From: Mrakia gelida
Taxonomy: Eukaryota; Basidiomycota; Tremellomycetes; Cystofilobasidiales; Mrakiaceae
Length of the DNA: 64,000 nt
Direction: 5' to 3'
Assembly (NCBI GenBank): GCA_024345305.1
Contig: BRON01000012.1
Span: forward strand, 1-64,000
Positions 43,968 through 56,785 of this stretch are shown one piece after another. The first letter of the stretch is position 1. Each line of letters starts with the position of its first letter. The position numbers and the translations under genes were made by a program. A model generated the notes under the pieces. That model was not told the DNA's origin. It ran no database searches and worked only from the letters and a program-made list of their open reading frames with translations.

Positions 43968-44511
43968 ATCACCGTCGCTCGACGAACACGCGTCGTCGGT
44001 CTTTGATCTCGGTTCGTTCTTCCCTTCTTTTTCTTCGACTCATCTCTTTTTCGCACTGACACGACTATCGGCACTCTCTTCAACAGTCACCGCTCATTTT
44101 TCTATGTACATCCCCGGCCCTTGTTCGTTCTCCTCCCAATCCCCTTCGACGCGTCCTTTGCGTTTCGCTCGTTTTACCTTGGTCCCCGACCCTTTTGGAT
44201 ACCCTCTCTTCTCGACACCTACCTCTGAACCTCTTGATACACCGTGCATTTGACGCTTCTCGAGTGGAGGACGCAACTTCCAAAGCAAGTCGAAACCTCG
44301 AACTCGTGGGAGTCCAGTCGAAAACGAAAACGCGGGCGAGGGTTGTTCGAGAGGATCCGTTCTCGAACGAGCACGAGCGACGAAGGAGACGATGAGCTGC
44401 ATCATTGATGAAACGTTGAAACCAGTCTCCAACCACAGGGCGTGCTTAGAGATAAAGTAACGACCGAGAGGATGGGACGACACGACGCAGATGAAAGAAC
44501 GAGCGTCGCGA

Positions 44512-45404
44512 TCAAACTCCATAGTTCCCAATCCAGAGTCCGTGAGTCACAATGAGAGCGAGGCCAGCTATGTCAAGGAAGACAGAGACTGTAGATTGAC
44601 ACGAACAAGAAGTCAGCGAAGAGGAGAGGGAACGAGGAGGAAAACGGGACGAGGCGCGACGAACCGAGGTGAGCCTTGATGAACGTCGTGTTGAGCTGCT
44701 TCATCTCTTTCGAGACCTGAAGAGCCAGCAATCCATCTTCATCGGGACTCAATACGTCTCTTCGAACTACAAAGAGGATGTCCGAACACTCACATCCTTG
44801 TCCGTGTACGTCTTTCCCTCGAACAACTCTCGATCTGATCGTTCGACCATCAGTGCGGTGACCTTCTTCCCAAGCCAGAGAGAGTTGAGCCAGTACGTGA
44901 GCGCGTGAGCTCCGAGAAGGAAGGCGTCAAAGGAGGGAGGGGAGGAGAGGTTGAAGCTGGAGGTGGTGAGGGGGTTGAGGAGGAGGTGGGACGCAAGGAG
45001 GTAGGTCGAGGCGATGGCGCTGAGCGGAGAAGAAAACGAGGGAGGTTAGGAGAAGGTCGAAATAACGAGGATAGGGTGCCAATGAGCTCACTTGATCCCG
45101 AAGTAGTAGAGCAAAACCCGTCCTCGAACGATTCGGAAGTGATTTCGAGCTGTTCGGCGACGCACGAGAGAACGAGTCGACGGTCAGCTTGAGCTTCAAG
45201 CTCGTCTTCCCTTCCGCTCGGTACAAAAGCAGAAAAAAAGATTGACTCACGCAAGTTCCTATAAGCGAGTCTTCCACCCACGCATGTCTCCCAGGCGTTC
45301 GATCCCAGGGTCCAAGCGAAAACGAGGAAGTGAGCTCCTCGAAGAGAGAAGAGACCGAGCAAGGTCGAGCCCGAGATGGAGGTTGGAGAGGCTTGAAATG
45401 GCAT
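44512..45404 (-). CDS. TMEM205-like membrane protein, copy 2
   Basis: Paralogue of 13800-14756. It starts MPFQASPTSISGSTLLG at 45404 and ends with a TGA at 44514-44512 (LWIGNYGV). Conserved blocks in order: GSTLLGLFSLRGAHFLVFAW, WETCVGGRLAYRNLR, ASTYLLASHLLLNPLT, FDAFLLGAHALTYWLNSLW, KEMKQLNTTFIKAH and LALIVTHGLWIGNYGV. About four membrane helices. The polypeptide and intron positions match copy 1, but the two have diverged through most codons, so this duplication is older than the CTNNBL1 one. Biochemical role unknown. Confidence 0.78.
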
Positions 45405-46991
45405 GGAAGAAGATACTAATGGTGGTGGTTTGGGTGAAAGGTCGAGCTTGAGCAGGTATAAGGGAAAGCAGATAGCGAAGACGGTTCGCAGAAGAGACGA
45501 GAAGAGAGTTGGCGGGCAATGGCCGTCGAGGAGAGTCGCAAGTTCCACACCAGCGTGAGTTTCGAGCTCGCAGAAGCCGAGGATGAAGTCGTGGGAAGCT
45601 GAGATGCGGCTGAAAGGGTCTAAGAAGTGGACGAGAGAAGGTTTGTCGTTTGGACGAGCTGGTGGTCGAGGGAAGGAAGGGCGAAAAGGTGAGCTCGACC
45701 TTTTGAAGGAGCGTCGAGCTGGCACCGAACGTCGACCTTCCCTCCTGTGCTCGCTTTCCTTCCAGACGCTCCCTGAGGACAGGATTCGGACAGCTTATTA
45801 GAAGTGAGCCAGACGCTTATATCGTCGTTCTCTGCTCTTGAAGTAGAGAGTGTGGATGGGAGAGAGAAGAGAAGAGAGGAGGCAACCGAAACGACCGAGC
45901 TCACGACCTTCCTTCCTTTCTCTTCCTCGCCCTCTTCCATAACCATCGACTCATCGAGACCTGCTCAGCTTCTTACCCCTACTTCTATAAGGAATCGTAT
46001 GCTGGTAAGAGTCCTACTCTGTTCAGAGTGCTGGAGTATAGAGGGTAGCAGGGACGAGCGAGATGCAGACGAGCTGACCTTCTCCACCCTCCCTCTCTTC
46101 CCTCCCTTCGTCTTCGTCGCCGCTGTCTAGCCATGCCTCAAGTGAGATCTTCATCCGGTGGCACAGTTCTCCCACGCCCTCACCATCCTTTGCTCTTGTT
46201 CGTCCCTAGCTCGCCCCTCGTCCTTCGTCGCTCTCGTCTTCAAGGAAGCAGATTCTTCGACCCAGCGCCTACTCTCGGACGAGTTCACTTCGACGTCCTC
46301 TCTTGAATGGCTCCCATCTTGTGGGCGGATGTGAAAATCACGCCGCTCGCGAACTTGACGACGATGTTCTGCCATGGTAGGCTTCTTCTGCTGCCTTGAA
46401 GCGTCGCCCGTGGCGAGTCGAGCTGAACCGCGAGTGCTGACCTCTCCAATTCGTTCTCCCTTCTCGTTCTTGAACGCCAGCCCTTTTTCACCCCTCCATG
46501 CCTATCCTCTTGCAATGACTCATACGTATTCGGTCGGCAATTAAGGTCCGTCTCTCTCTCGAACTCAAACGCTTCGCTTCTCGTTCGCTCCAGCTCGGTC
46601 GCTGACTCCACCCTTCGTTTCCTACATTGCTGCCCTCGCAGATTCTCCCACTCGTGCTCAAACGGCTCGACGGCACGCCTCCCTTCTCTAGTCGAACGCC
46701 TGTCTCATCGGTGAGTCCCTTTAGTTTCGAGTCGCTTCGACTTCGTTTCGCCTTCTCGGCTCCAAACTCGACGCGACGCGTCCTCGTTTCGGCACGGATC
46801 TTTCCCTTTCTTTCCGCGTCCACCTCAGCGCTGACTCCCTTCCTTTGTTCTCTGCCGTAGACTCGTACTCGCCTCGGTCTCCTTCCGACTACATAACCCC
46901 TCGAGACGCTTTCTCCTCCCTCTCTCCCGTCAACCACCATCAACCGAACCTCCACCCCTCACTCCTTCTCACCTTCGACCAAACTCAAACC
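45405..46991. other. Unassigned region with splice-like signals on the plus strand
   Basis: About 1.6 kb without a recognised gene. Splice-like features on the plus strand include ATGCTG|GTAAGA near 46002, TCTAG|CCATGCCTCAA|GTGAGA at 46131-46141 (an 11-nt candidate exon), a CCATG|GTAGGC donor near 46375 and CGCAG|ATTCTCCCACTCG...|GTGAGT near 46640-46711. I could not build an open protein from them, and no domain is visible. It may hold a small, highly spliced gene or a non-coding transcript. Confidence 0.3.
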
Positions 46992-47862
46992 ATGATCCCA
47001 ACCTCCTCCGTCGCCCACTACAACAACCCCTACTGGCAGCCTCACGGATTCCACGCTCCTCCAGCAGCAGCTCCCCACCCCGTCGTCGCTCCTGGTCCAA
47101 TCTACATCAACGCTGCCGGTCGAGGATTCAGACGAGCTCCGAGGAGGATCGTTTGGGTGAGTCCTCATCCCCCCTTCCCTCCCTCCTCTTGCTTGCCCTC
47201 TCCCAAGAATATGAGCTGACTGCATGCTCTCAATCTGTGTCTCAGTTTGCCCTCGGATCAGCAGCTACTCTCTGGTGGATCAACTCGCCTCGCCACGGCG
47301 GACACGCCTACTCATGGTGCGAGTCGCGATCCTACTCCCTCGCTCCTCCTCCTTCCGCCAACGCCATCGCCAACACCGAACCCGAGTCCAAGCCAGCCGC
47401 CGTCTTCGAGTCGAAGGATCGCGACTCTGAAGGGAGGAGGTTCGGTGGGTGGAGGAGGAGCAGGGAGGAGGACGACTTGTCGAGGAAGGCGATGGAGGAG
47501 AGGAGGTGGAAGGCTGACTCGGAGAGAATGGCGAAGAGTGCTGAGGAGGCGAAGGAGAAGGTGAGTCAGCCGTTGTTCTTGCTGTTGGAAAGCTGGGAGT
47601 GGGAGACACGAGAGCTGATCTGTTTCTCGCTCGTCTCGTCGCCAGATGAGGGACTTCGCGTCGCAACGACTCGACGACATGCTCGCTGCTTTGGCTGAGC
47701 TGAAGAAGGTTCGGTCTTCGTCGCTCTCTCTTTCTCTCGAAGCTCAAGACTCAAAACTGACCTACCCATTCCCTTTCTTCGTTCGCCCAGGATCTCAAAC
47801 CCTCGAGCCCTCCTCCCGCGTCGTCGACCAAAGGCAACGAGACCCCAGCTTTCTTCGTCTAG
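46992..47862 (+). CDS. Small single-pass membrane protein, unknown function
   Basis: 204 aa in four exons: 46992-47156, 47246-47560, 47646-47708, 47791-47862; the sum is in frame. The start MIPTSSVAHYNNPYWQ has a good AAACC-ATG context. A Pro/Ala/His-rich N-terminus and the basic RGFRRAPRRIVW precede one hydrophobic segment (FALGSAATLWWI). A charged, probably coiled-coil region with many Arg, Glu and Lys follows (RKAMEERRWKADSERMAKSA, then MRDFASQRLDDMLAALAELKK). No family recognised. The basic stretch before the helix would favour a cytoplasmic or mitochondrial-matrix N-terminus. Confidence 0.65.
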
Positions 47863-48115
47863 TCTTCTGATCCTGAGATATCTTGACTTCTTTCGTTCGA
47901 CTATGCTAGCAAATTTTCAATCGAGCTATGAGGAGATGACGAGCCTGCCGAGGTAGTCACCGCTTTCATCAACGCTGCGCTCCTGCCCTCCGATCAGCTC
48001 GTTCGTCCCTCCGAGCCTCTTCTCGCTTCCAACTTCCACCACCAACCCACACCACATCCGCCTCCTTACTCCAACCAGCCCATCCAATCTCACTCCTCAA
48101 GCCAACAGATCAACA

Positions 48116-49340
48116 ATGGGCCTCTTCTCTCTCACTCAGAAACCCTCGGGACCCCTTCAGCCCTTCAACCCTCCTCTCGGAGTCAACACCTCCTACTGCG
48201 TCCCCAACGTCGTGACTCTCGTGCTCAAGGAGAAGGCCTTCTCGTTCTCAGGAGATGATTTCCAGATCAAGGATTCGAACGGGAACGTGGTCGTGCTCTG
48301 CCATGGAAGCGCGATGAGCTTCAGAGACAAGAAAGGTGAGCTTCATCGAGCTCCGGTCTTTCCTTCTTTTGATCCGTCTCGTCTCGTCTCTCATCCCGAC
48401 TTGGGTCAAAGCGTGTGCTCGAACTTTCAGCCCTACTGTGGACGTATAGAAGCAAGGTGCTGCTTTGGCTCTGGATGGCGTACAGCGGCTGGGAGATCAA
48501 ACGGAAGGAAGGACTCGAACGAATCAGGCGAGCTCACCATCTTCCTTCTTCCCCCTCACAGAGATCCGAGATACGCATGGACGAGTGCTCTTCAAGCTCG
48601 AGACGAAGATTTTATCGTTGCTGAAGAGTTTCTTCTCCACTGGACCTGACGGGAAGGAGCTGTTCCAGGTGAAGAAGAAGTTCTCGAGTGAGTCCTCTCC
48701 GCCGGCTCGTTTCAGCCCATCATCCCTCGACGCCGTCCCTCCGAGAGGAGACAGCTCTAGAGCTGCGACGCTGATTCGGCGATGATGCTTGGGTGTCTGT
48801 CTAGTTGGATCGAACAAGATGTGTACCTACTTCATCAACGCCGCTGACGGAGCTCCGATTGAGCTCGATCTGAAAGGTGAGCTTCGTTCGACCTGCTTTT
48901 CCCTCCCCTTTCTCGCCTTCGCCCTTTCTCTTTCCACCGACTGACGTCCAGAATACTCTCTCTTGCTCTCAGGAAACTTCTGGGGTTCGTCTCTCCCTCT
49001 CTGCCAGTATTTTCTGTCGTACTCTGCGTCGAGCTGACTCGCTCGCTCGTTCGTTGCTCGCCCAGGTGGATCCGCCGAGATCCTGCTAGGAGGACGAACT
49101 GTTGCCACCATCTCTCGACAGGTGATGAACATGCGCGAGATGTTTGTTGACAAGCAGACTTGTGAGCTCGTTCTTTCCCCTCTCTCCCTCTCTCTCGCTC
49201 TCGCGAGACTAAAGCTCTTTGGCTGACCTCGTCGTTGTTCGCGCGCGCTTGCAGACTTCGTGACCGTCGCTCCTGGAGTCGATCTCGCCATGATCGCGGC
49301 CATCTGCATCTGTCTGGATGAGGCGGAGAATGAGAAGTAG
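48116..49340 (+). CDS. Tubby C-terminal-like / LOR-type protein
   Basis: 203 aa in six exons: 48116-48335, 48562-48687, 48805-48876, 48973-48984, 49066-49161, 49255-49340; the sum is in frame. The fold signature of LURP-one-related (DUF567) and scramblase-like proteins is visible: KEKAFSFSGDDFQIKDSNGNVV, then RDTHGRVLFKLETKILSL, a central GSAEILLGGRTVATISRQ strand pair, and a buried hydrophobic C-terminal helix, VDLAMIAAICICLDEAE. These proteins are 12-stranded barrels around a central helix; biochemical function in fungi is unsettled. Exon 4 is a 12-nt micro-exon (48973-48984) supplying part of the NFWG segment. Confidence 0.82.
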
Positions 49341-49844
49341 AGGAGGACTTACTTCTGAGGGAGCGAGGTGAGATCTCGGAGGGACGACTTGGTTCGATTG
49401 GAGGCGAGGCGTGTAGGAAACGATGTGGCTGGACGCGTAGGCTAGAACACTGCGGAGGACGATCTAGCAATGAGCTCTACGATTTCCTGCCGTCTTTTGG
49501 CAGCGTGGGATCGAGAATGAAGCGCTGGTAGCAGTTTAATCGTTGGACACCAGACGCGTCGCTCGCTGGCGAGAGGCCACTCGAAAGGCCTTCGGATTGG
49601 CAAGAGCGATGGATAGAGAGCTCGATCCAAAGATCGACATCTCTATTCACCTGCGCAGAGAGTTAAGATTTACACATCCCTGAATATTTGCTTGAAAAAG
49701 GGGAAGAGCGAAGGTCAAGCTTCACCGCCTTCCTCTTTGCGCCACAGAGGATTTGAGAGTTGACCTCTCCTCTCCTTCGTTTTGAGCTCACCTCCAACTC
49801 CCTTCTCCCTCCCTCTTTTCTTCTTCTCCTTTCTTCTCGCAGCT
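49341..49844. other. Intergenic, 5' region of SDA1
   Basis: No gene seen. A CAG acceptor-like site lies two bases before the SDA1 ATG, with a plausible branch site upstream (TTGACC at about 49760), so the leader may contain an intron. Confidence 0.4.
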
Positions 49845-52800
49845 ATGGGTGGTATGGGACGACATCAAGGTCGAGGAGCTCTGCTCACTTCGAACCTTCC
49901 TCAGCTTCAAAACTTGATCAAGAGGGATCCGGTCGGGTACAAGGAGGAGTTCCTTCAGCAGTGGAACCAGTCAGTCCAATCCCTCCTCCTTTCCTTGAGC
50001 TCGTCTCCGTTCTAAGCCTTCTTCTCCGAGCTCAATAGCTGACCAACGTTCTCTTCTGATCTTCAGCTACGAGTCTATGCGACAGTTGTTCGAGATGAAC
50101 CCCGACGAGGAAGGAGAGAGGTTCAGAGACGTTCTTGGATTCATTGCTCAGGTCAGTCCTTCCTTGAGCTCTCCTGCTATCCTCGTTCACTCCGAGCCGT
50201 TATCAGCTTCGCAAGCAAGCAGAACCGATACTGATGTATACTCGACGCGTCTTTCTTCTTGACTCTCTAGGTCACTCAATGCTACCCCGAAGAGACCAAG
50301 GAGTTCCCCTCTCACCTCTCGACCCTCCTCCTCGACCACCACGCTACCCTCAACCCTGAGACTCGAAAGAGCATCGTTCAAAACCTCGTCATGCTCAGGA
50401 ACAAAGACGTCATCCCTTCCATCGAGTAAGTCCAAAACTTTCCTCTCTTTCTTCTACGACACGTTCGTGAGCTCTCTCCCTCGAAGCAAAACTCACCTCT
50501 TCCCTCCCTCCCTCCCTCCTCCTCGTCTCGTCTTCAGGCTCCTTCGAACCCTCTTCCCTCTCCTCCCCATCCTCACCTCCTCCATCCTCCGATCCTCCAT
50601 CCGAAAAACCATCCTCACCGACATCCGAACCGCCAACGCCAAATCAAAGAACCACAAGCTCAACCGAATGGTCCAGGCTCTCCTCTTCGGAATGGTCGAG
50701 CGAGGCATGGGTGGAGATATCGAGGGAACCAGGGTCAAGGGGAAGGGGAAGAGTGACAAGCAGAAGGACAAGAGTGGAGGAGAGGCTATGTGGGCTGTTG
50801 TGCTGGTCAAGGAGCTGTGGAGGAAGGGAGTTTGGTGAGTCTGCTCGTCTCGTTCGCGTTCTTGGCTGTCGAACGGAGCTCGTTGCTGGGCTGGCCGCTC
50901 TGGGGGTCTGGGAATAGGATCGTAATGTGGAGAGGTGGGCTTGAGTGGAAGATAGAAGAGCTGACGAATCTCTGCTTCCCTTTCTTTGCCTTCGTTCAAA
51001 CAGGAACGATCCCAAGACCGTCGCCATCGTCGCCCTCGCTTGCAACCACCCCAACACCAAGGTCCAGTCGGCCGCTATTCACTTCTTCCTTGGATCCGAG
51101 AACGAGGGAGAGGATTCTGACGACGAGGAGGAGGAGGTTCGTTCACCATTTCCCTTCGTTTCGATCCTCGACCTCACGACTCGTCCTGACGCGTCTCCTT
51201 CTTCGCTTCGATTCGTTCTTCTTCGCAGGGACCCAACATCCGAAAGCTCCAGCATCAGATGACGATCAACAAGAAGTCCAAGACTCGAGAGCGTCAGATG
51301 ACTAAGGCCGTCAAGACCGCGTCGCAGAAGAGGAAGGAGAAGGCCGCTGCCGGAGGAGTTACACCCAACTTCCCTGCCCTTCAGCTGCTGCACGATCCTC
51401 AGAGTTTCGGAGAGAAGCTTTACGATGGATTGGCTCGACATGGTACGTCTCATCTCGCACGCCCGGCTGGGAAAGAGACGCGTCGCGTTCGACCTCGATT
51501 CGAGCTGACCATCGATTGCTTTGAACCCTTCGCTTCGCCTCGCAGACAAGCACTACACCCTCGATCACAAGGTCCTTATCATGCAGCTCCTTTCTCGAGT
51601 CATGGGAGCTCACAAGCTCTGTGTTCTCGGTTTCTACTCGTACATCATCAAGTGAGTCTCGTTTCCGTCCCCTCCTTCTGCTTCTCTTGTCTCGCTCCTT
51701 CAAGCCTCACTAACCCACTTTTCATTTTCTACAGATACCTCACCCACCACCAACTCCAAATCACCCTCATCCTTGTCTCCCTCGCTCAATCCGTCCACGA
51801 GCTCACTCCTCCAGACGTGCTCACCCCCGTCGTCCGCAAACTCGCTCAGGAGTTCGTTCACCCTGGAGTTGGATCCGAGGTCGTTTCCGCCGGAATCAAC
51901 GCCATTCGAGAGGTCTGCAAGAGGCAGCCTTGGTGCATGGAGGAGGATCTCCTCGGAGATCTGATCGAGTACAGGAAGAGTAGGGATAAGGGTGTCGTCA
52001 CCGCGTCGAGAGGACTGCTGCAGCTGTTCAGGGAGGTCAACCCTGGATTGCTTAAGAGGAGGGAGAGGGTACGTTCTGCTTCCGTCGTGTTCAGGTTGAG
52101 GAGTCGATCGGACGCGTCCGCTGTGTTGTTCGAGACGCGAGCTGACTCTTGTTTTGCTTCGTTCTTTTTCGTGTCCTTCAGGGTAAAGCCGCCAGCATGG
52201 GACTCACCACCGATCAGGTTCCCGAGTTCGGACACGCTAGGCAGATTCCCGATGGTATCGACGGTCTTTCGGTAAGTCATCGACCTTCGTTCGCCCTCGA
52301 TTCGCGAATCCCGTTTGACTGATCGCTTCCCTTCTCTTCTTCGTTACCAGCTTCTCGAGGATCATCTTGCCAAGAAGGAGGCCGAGGGAGACGTCGACGA
52401 GGATGGATCCAACGCTGGAGACGACGCTGGAGGATGGGACGAGTGGGACGAGGACTCTGAGGAGGAGGAGTCGGACGAGGAGGCCGGTTGGCAGAACGTC
52501 GAGTCGGACTCTGAGAACGAGGTCGACATCTCGGACAGTGACGACGACGAGGAGGAGCAGTCGAGGAGGCAGAAGAAGAAGGAGCTCAAGAAGAAGAGAC
52601 AGGAGGAGTCTGCTGCTGCTGGAGGATCGGCGGTCGTGAAGGCGAAGAGCGTCACTGCTTCGAGCGCTGCTGGAACGAGTGTGGCTGGAACGAGCGTTGC
52701 CGGAGACGAGGAGGACGAGGAGGAGAGTGCTGTTGGAACGAGCGTGGCTGGAACCGAGGGTGGAGAGTCCAAGTTCTCGTTGCTCGCTCAGCAGAAGGTT

Positions 52801-53592
52801 TGTCGCATCTCCCTGCTCATCCCAGGTCGCGTCCCGACCTCCTCGCTAACCTCCTTTCTCTCTTCCCTTCTCAGATCCTCACCCCCGCCGATTTCGCTCT
52901 CATCAACTCCCTCAAACTCGCCGCTGCTACCGAAGCTGCTGCCAACGGAGGAGGATCAGCAGCCAAGCGTAAACTCGCCGTTCTCGAGGCCAACAAGAAG
53001 CACCTTAACACCGATCTCGACGACGGATTCCTCAACGAGGGAGACATCATGGGTCCCAGGAAGAAGGTCAAGGAGAACTACGAGGAGAGGATGGCTTCCA
53101 TCGCCAAGGGACGAGAGGGTCGAGACAAGTTCGGAAGTGCGAAGGGAAAGAAGAAGGAGGAGAGTCACTCGTCGAGTACGAACAAGGAGAAGAAGCGAAA
53201 CAAGGTACGTCCGACGCGTTCTCGTCTCGCGTTCGACTTTGAGACTGCAGCTGACCTTCTTTCCTCCTTGTCCATTGCGCCCTTCCTCTTCGCAGCCTTT
53301 GATGATGGCCGTCCACTCTCGAAACGTCATCCTCAAGAAGAAGCAGTCGCTCCGAGAGAAGCAGCAGAACCTTCGAAAGCGTAAGTTCGACTCTCCCTCG
53401 CTCCTCCCCTCTCGTTCCTCCTTCTCGCCACTGACCTCGAACATCTCTCCTTACATCTTTCCGTTTCGTCTCTATCAGACATCGAGAACCAGAAGAGTGA
53501 GTCCAGCTCTTTCATCCTTCCCTCGTCGAACGAGCCGTCACTGACTTCCCCATTCTCGTCTTGCTTCTTCGTTCGCAGAGATGAAGCACTAG
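49845..53592 (+). CDS. SDA1: SDA1 homologue, 60S ribosomal subunit biogenesis
   Basis: About 750 aa in some 13 exons, from ATG at 49845 to a TAG at 53590-53592. Family landmarks: [20 protein letters not shown] at the N-terminus, [24 protein letters not shown], the [20 protein letters not shown] block, and [19 protein letters not shown] long acidic Ser/Asp/Glu region follows ([18 protein letters not shown]), then the end [22 protein letters not shown]1 is needed for 60S export and normal actin organisation in yeast; this is taken from the family. The penultimate exon is only 18 nt (53480-53497). Acidic and 'AGTSVAG' repeats after the HEAT-like part look disordered. Confidence 0.92.
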
Positions 53593-54037
53593 ATCCTTCC
53601 CTCTCTCCGTTCTCTTTGGCTTCTGCTTGGGTTCCGCTCGTCACTTTTTCAGCTCCGGGTCTCTTCCATACTCTTCTCGTTTCGCATCCCTTGGTTTCGT
53701 TGCATGTTTTCTCGCGTCCCGTTCTCGTTTGCTTTTTAGACTCGTTGATCTATGGTTCTTTTACGCTCGCTCGCTTCGCTGTCTTCCGCAATTATCATAC
53801 AGAATGCGCGAGAGGCCACCCACCCTGCCCTGACCATCGTGAACTTGGCAGAGGAAAGTGGAGGGACGAGCCAAACGACGAAGGAGAAGTCGGCGACGCG
53901 ACGATGGAGCTGGATCGCTGTCGCTTCCAGGCTGCTCGATCTTTCGGTTGGTTCGATAGTCGAGTTTCTGATGTGGAAAGCGAGATATCGTGCATCTAGC
54001 ATCCATTTCCGATCTAAACTACCGAAGTCGACGCGTT
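53593..54037. other. Convergent 3' regions, SDA1 and CYP40
   Basis: Both genes end here in opposite directions. No coding potential recognised. Confidence 0.5.
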
Positions 54038-56390
54038 CTAGGCGAACATTTTGCTGAAAGCGGCCCTCTCCTTCGTCTTCCTCTCCTCCCTGTCGAGTCG
54101 ACGGCCAATACCATAAGAGAACAGGTCAGCCAACCCGTAACCTTTTCGCTCGACTCGACTTCAGGCGAGCACGGAAAGGGAAAAAAGGAACGAGACTCAC
54201 CTCCTCTTCGCGACCTTGACGATAAGATTCGAGATGGCGGCATCTCCTGGAACGAGGGTCTTGGCCTTTTTGAGATCCTCGTCGGCGAGATCGTCGGACT
54301 TCAACTCGACGTTAGCGAGAGCCCTGTGAGAACGAAGGAGGGAGAAAAAGCTAGGTTAGTTCTCGAGCGCGTTGAGGCGAGGAAGGAACGAGAGACTCAC
54401 CGTCGGTAGAGAGCCTTGGCCTCCTCCTCAGGAGTAATGGGAGAGAGTTTGAGAGCGAGGGTTGTAAGCTTGACGGCGAGAGCGCTGCGAAGAGAAAGAA
54501 GACAATCGAGTGGGAAGATCAGCGACGTGTCGTCGAAAGATCGAGTCAAACGGGAACGAAGGGACTCACGCGTCAGACTTGGGCTGCAGCTTCAGAGCAC
54601 AAAGAGCAGAGTTGTTGAGAAGAGGGAATCGGAGGTTCTTGAACTCGGCAATGAGAACGGCGGTTTCTTGGTAAGGATGGACGTCTAGATATCGGATCGC
54701 CTCTGTAGTAGACGAACGCGAGCGAACGAAGAGGGAAGGTCAGCCGAGCTCGACGCACGTCATCCGAGAAATCAAGGACTTGGAAAGTAGGTCGACTCAC
54801 TCTGGTACGTCTCCAAAGCAGTGGCGAAATCTCCAGCCTTGAAGAAGTTCGTTCCGATCGCCTTCAACGCGGTCGCGACCTGCAGAGCGACCTCGGGTTC
54901 GTCGGACTTGACGTTCTCCTCGTCATCGGGCCTATGGAATCCAAGCAAGCAGTCCAGCACGAGTCAGTCATCTCGCTCCCTCAGAGTCGACTCCTCCGAC
55001 CTCGAAGAACGCGTCGGTTCCAAGAGAAGCGAAGAAAACTCACCAGTCCTCCCACACATCTCCAGCCTCAGCTCCAACCTTCCCTCCTTCAACCTCCTCG
55101 GGTCCCTCCCACACACCACAGTCGACGATCTTGACCTCCTCGAGAGGCTTGTCGTTGGAAACAGGCAGGTTCTCGATTCGTCGAACGAGAGACTTGTTGG
55201 ATCTCACAGCACCGAACACGACGTGCTTGCCGTCGAGATGATCTGTACTCGACGAACGTTGATAACGAGAGGGGTGAATAAGAGGGGGTTCAGGCTCCGA
55301 GGTGGGTAAAAACGCGACCAACACGACGCGAGGAGAGCAAGAACGAAGGAGTACGGGAGCACAGTAGAGAAGGGGACGAACCAGGAGTGGAGGTAGTGAT
55401 GAAGAACTGAGAACCGTTGGTTCCAGGTCCGGCGTTGGCCATGGAGAGCAGGAACCTGATGAAGGAGGTGATGGAAGGAAGAAGGGACGAGCAAGGTCAG
55501 CTCGCAGAAGGAAGGTCGAGCTCAACATCTCTCAGGTCCCTCGTCCGCATGAGCAGCGAGCAGTTACGAAGGAGACTTTGTACCCACTTCTTGCTGTGCT
55601 TGATCTTGAAGTTCTCATCTGCGAAAAGAAGTTCGGAGGAGTGAGCTCTCCGAAGAAAGGAAGGCAGAACGAGGAGACGAAGCGAAAACTCGACTCACCA
55701 GCGAACTTCTCTCCGTAGATGCTCTCCCCTGCGACAAAGACGAGTTCAATTTAGTTCTTCTTCCCTCAAACACACAGACATTATGTTGAACTTGCCTCCA
55801 GTACCGTTCCCTCGAGTGAAGTCTCCTCCCTGAAGCATGAATCCTGGCGAACGAAACAACCAACGAAGCGAGAAGGGAAGGAAAGGTGAGCTCGACTGAA
55901 GGAACCATTCAGAGCCAGAGCAACGGAAGGAGAAGCGGACCTTTGATGCATCGGTGGAAGATGGAGCCCTTGAGAGTGCGATCAAGCGTGTACGGGTCAG
56001 TTCAAGCTCAGCGTATGGTTGTACGAAAGAGAGGGAGGGAGGAAGGAAAGGGGAGCCGAGCTGACCTTGTAAGTGAGATCTTGCTTGCCATCGGTCGTCT
56101 TCCCAGCCTCTCCGGTGCAGAGTTGTCGGAAGTTCTCAGCCTGCGAATAAGACAGGAGTGTGGTCAGCTCGGCTTATCGGAGTTCGGGAGGACAGGACGG
56201 CGAGGGCTGGGAAGGGAGAGGGAGGGAGGGAGGGAAGGACGAAGAGTCGACTCACCGTCTTGGGAACGATAGACGCATAAAGCTCGAACACGATCTTGCC
56301 AGCGGGCTTTCCTCCGATGGTGATGTCGAAGAAGACTCGAGGGTTGGTGGCAGAGGTCTCTGCGAGGGTGGCTAGAGTTTCGGCGGACAT
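54038..56390 (-). CDS. Cyclophilin 40-type peptidyl-prolyl isomerase with TPRs
   Basis: About 375 aa in some 12 exons, from [11 protein letters not shown] at 56390 to TAG at 54040-54038. The cyclophilin domain covers roughly residues 15-190: [50 protein letters not shown] and [14 protein letters not shown], with active-site Arg, Phe and Gln residues present ([20 protein letters not shown]). TPR motifs follow: [20 protein letters not shown] with the KxxGxxxFK clamp, then a last TPR at [20 protein letters not shown]. The basic C-terminal end RAAFSKMFA is typical of CYP40/Cpr6. Such proteins are Hsp90 co-chaperones; inferred here. It does not overlap its neighbours. Confidence 0.93.
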
Positions 56391-56785
56391 GGTGAGGCTG
56401 ATCGTTGGGAGGGAAGGAAAGAGGAAGCTCAACTTTCGAGGTCCTTCCACGAGGTGGCTCTGACGTCGTCTTTATACTTGCCCTGCAAATGTGAAGGCTT
56501 TTTCTTTAACTCATTCGCAGCACTGCTGTATCTTCTCAGAGCGCACCAATCTCATCAAATCGCCGCTCGAGCGCTCAACGCAGAGAGGATCGCGGTCTCG
56601 CTGCAACGCGTTTCTTGCGTCGCGACGCGGATTCAAAGCGTTTCATTTCCTTATTTACCATCAAGCTACCGACTGAATCGAAAGCAAGATATTCAAGTGT
56701 TACAGCGAGAGAGAGGGGGGTCGTAAAAAGGGCGGAGGGCGGAGGAGAGAGTGAGGAAGAAGTGTGTCGCGTCGTCGTTGGACGG

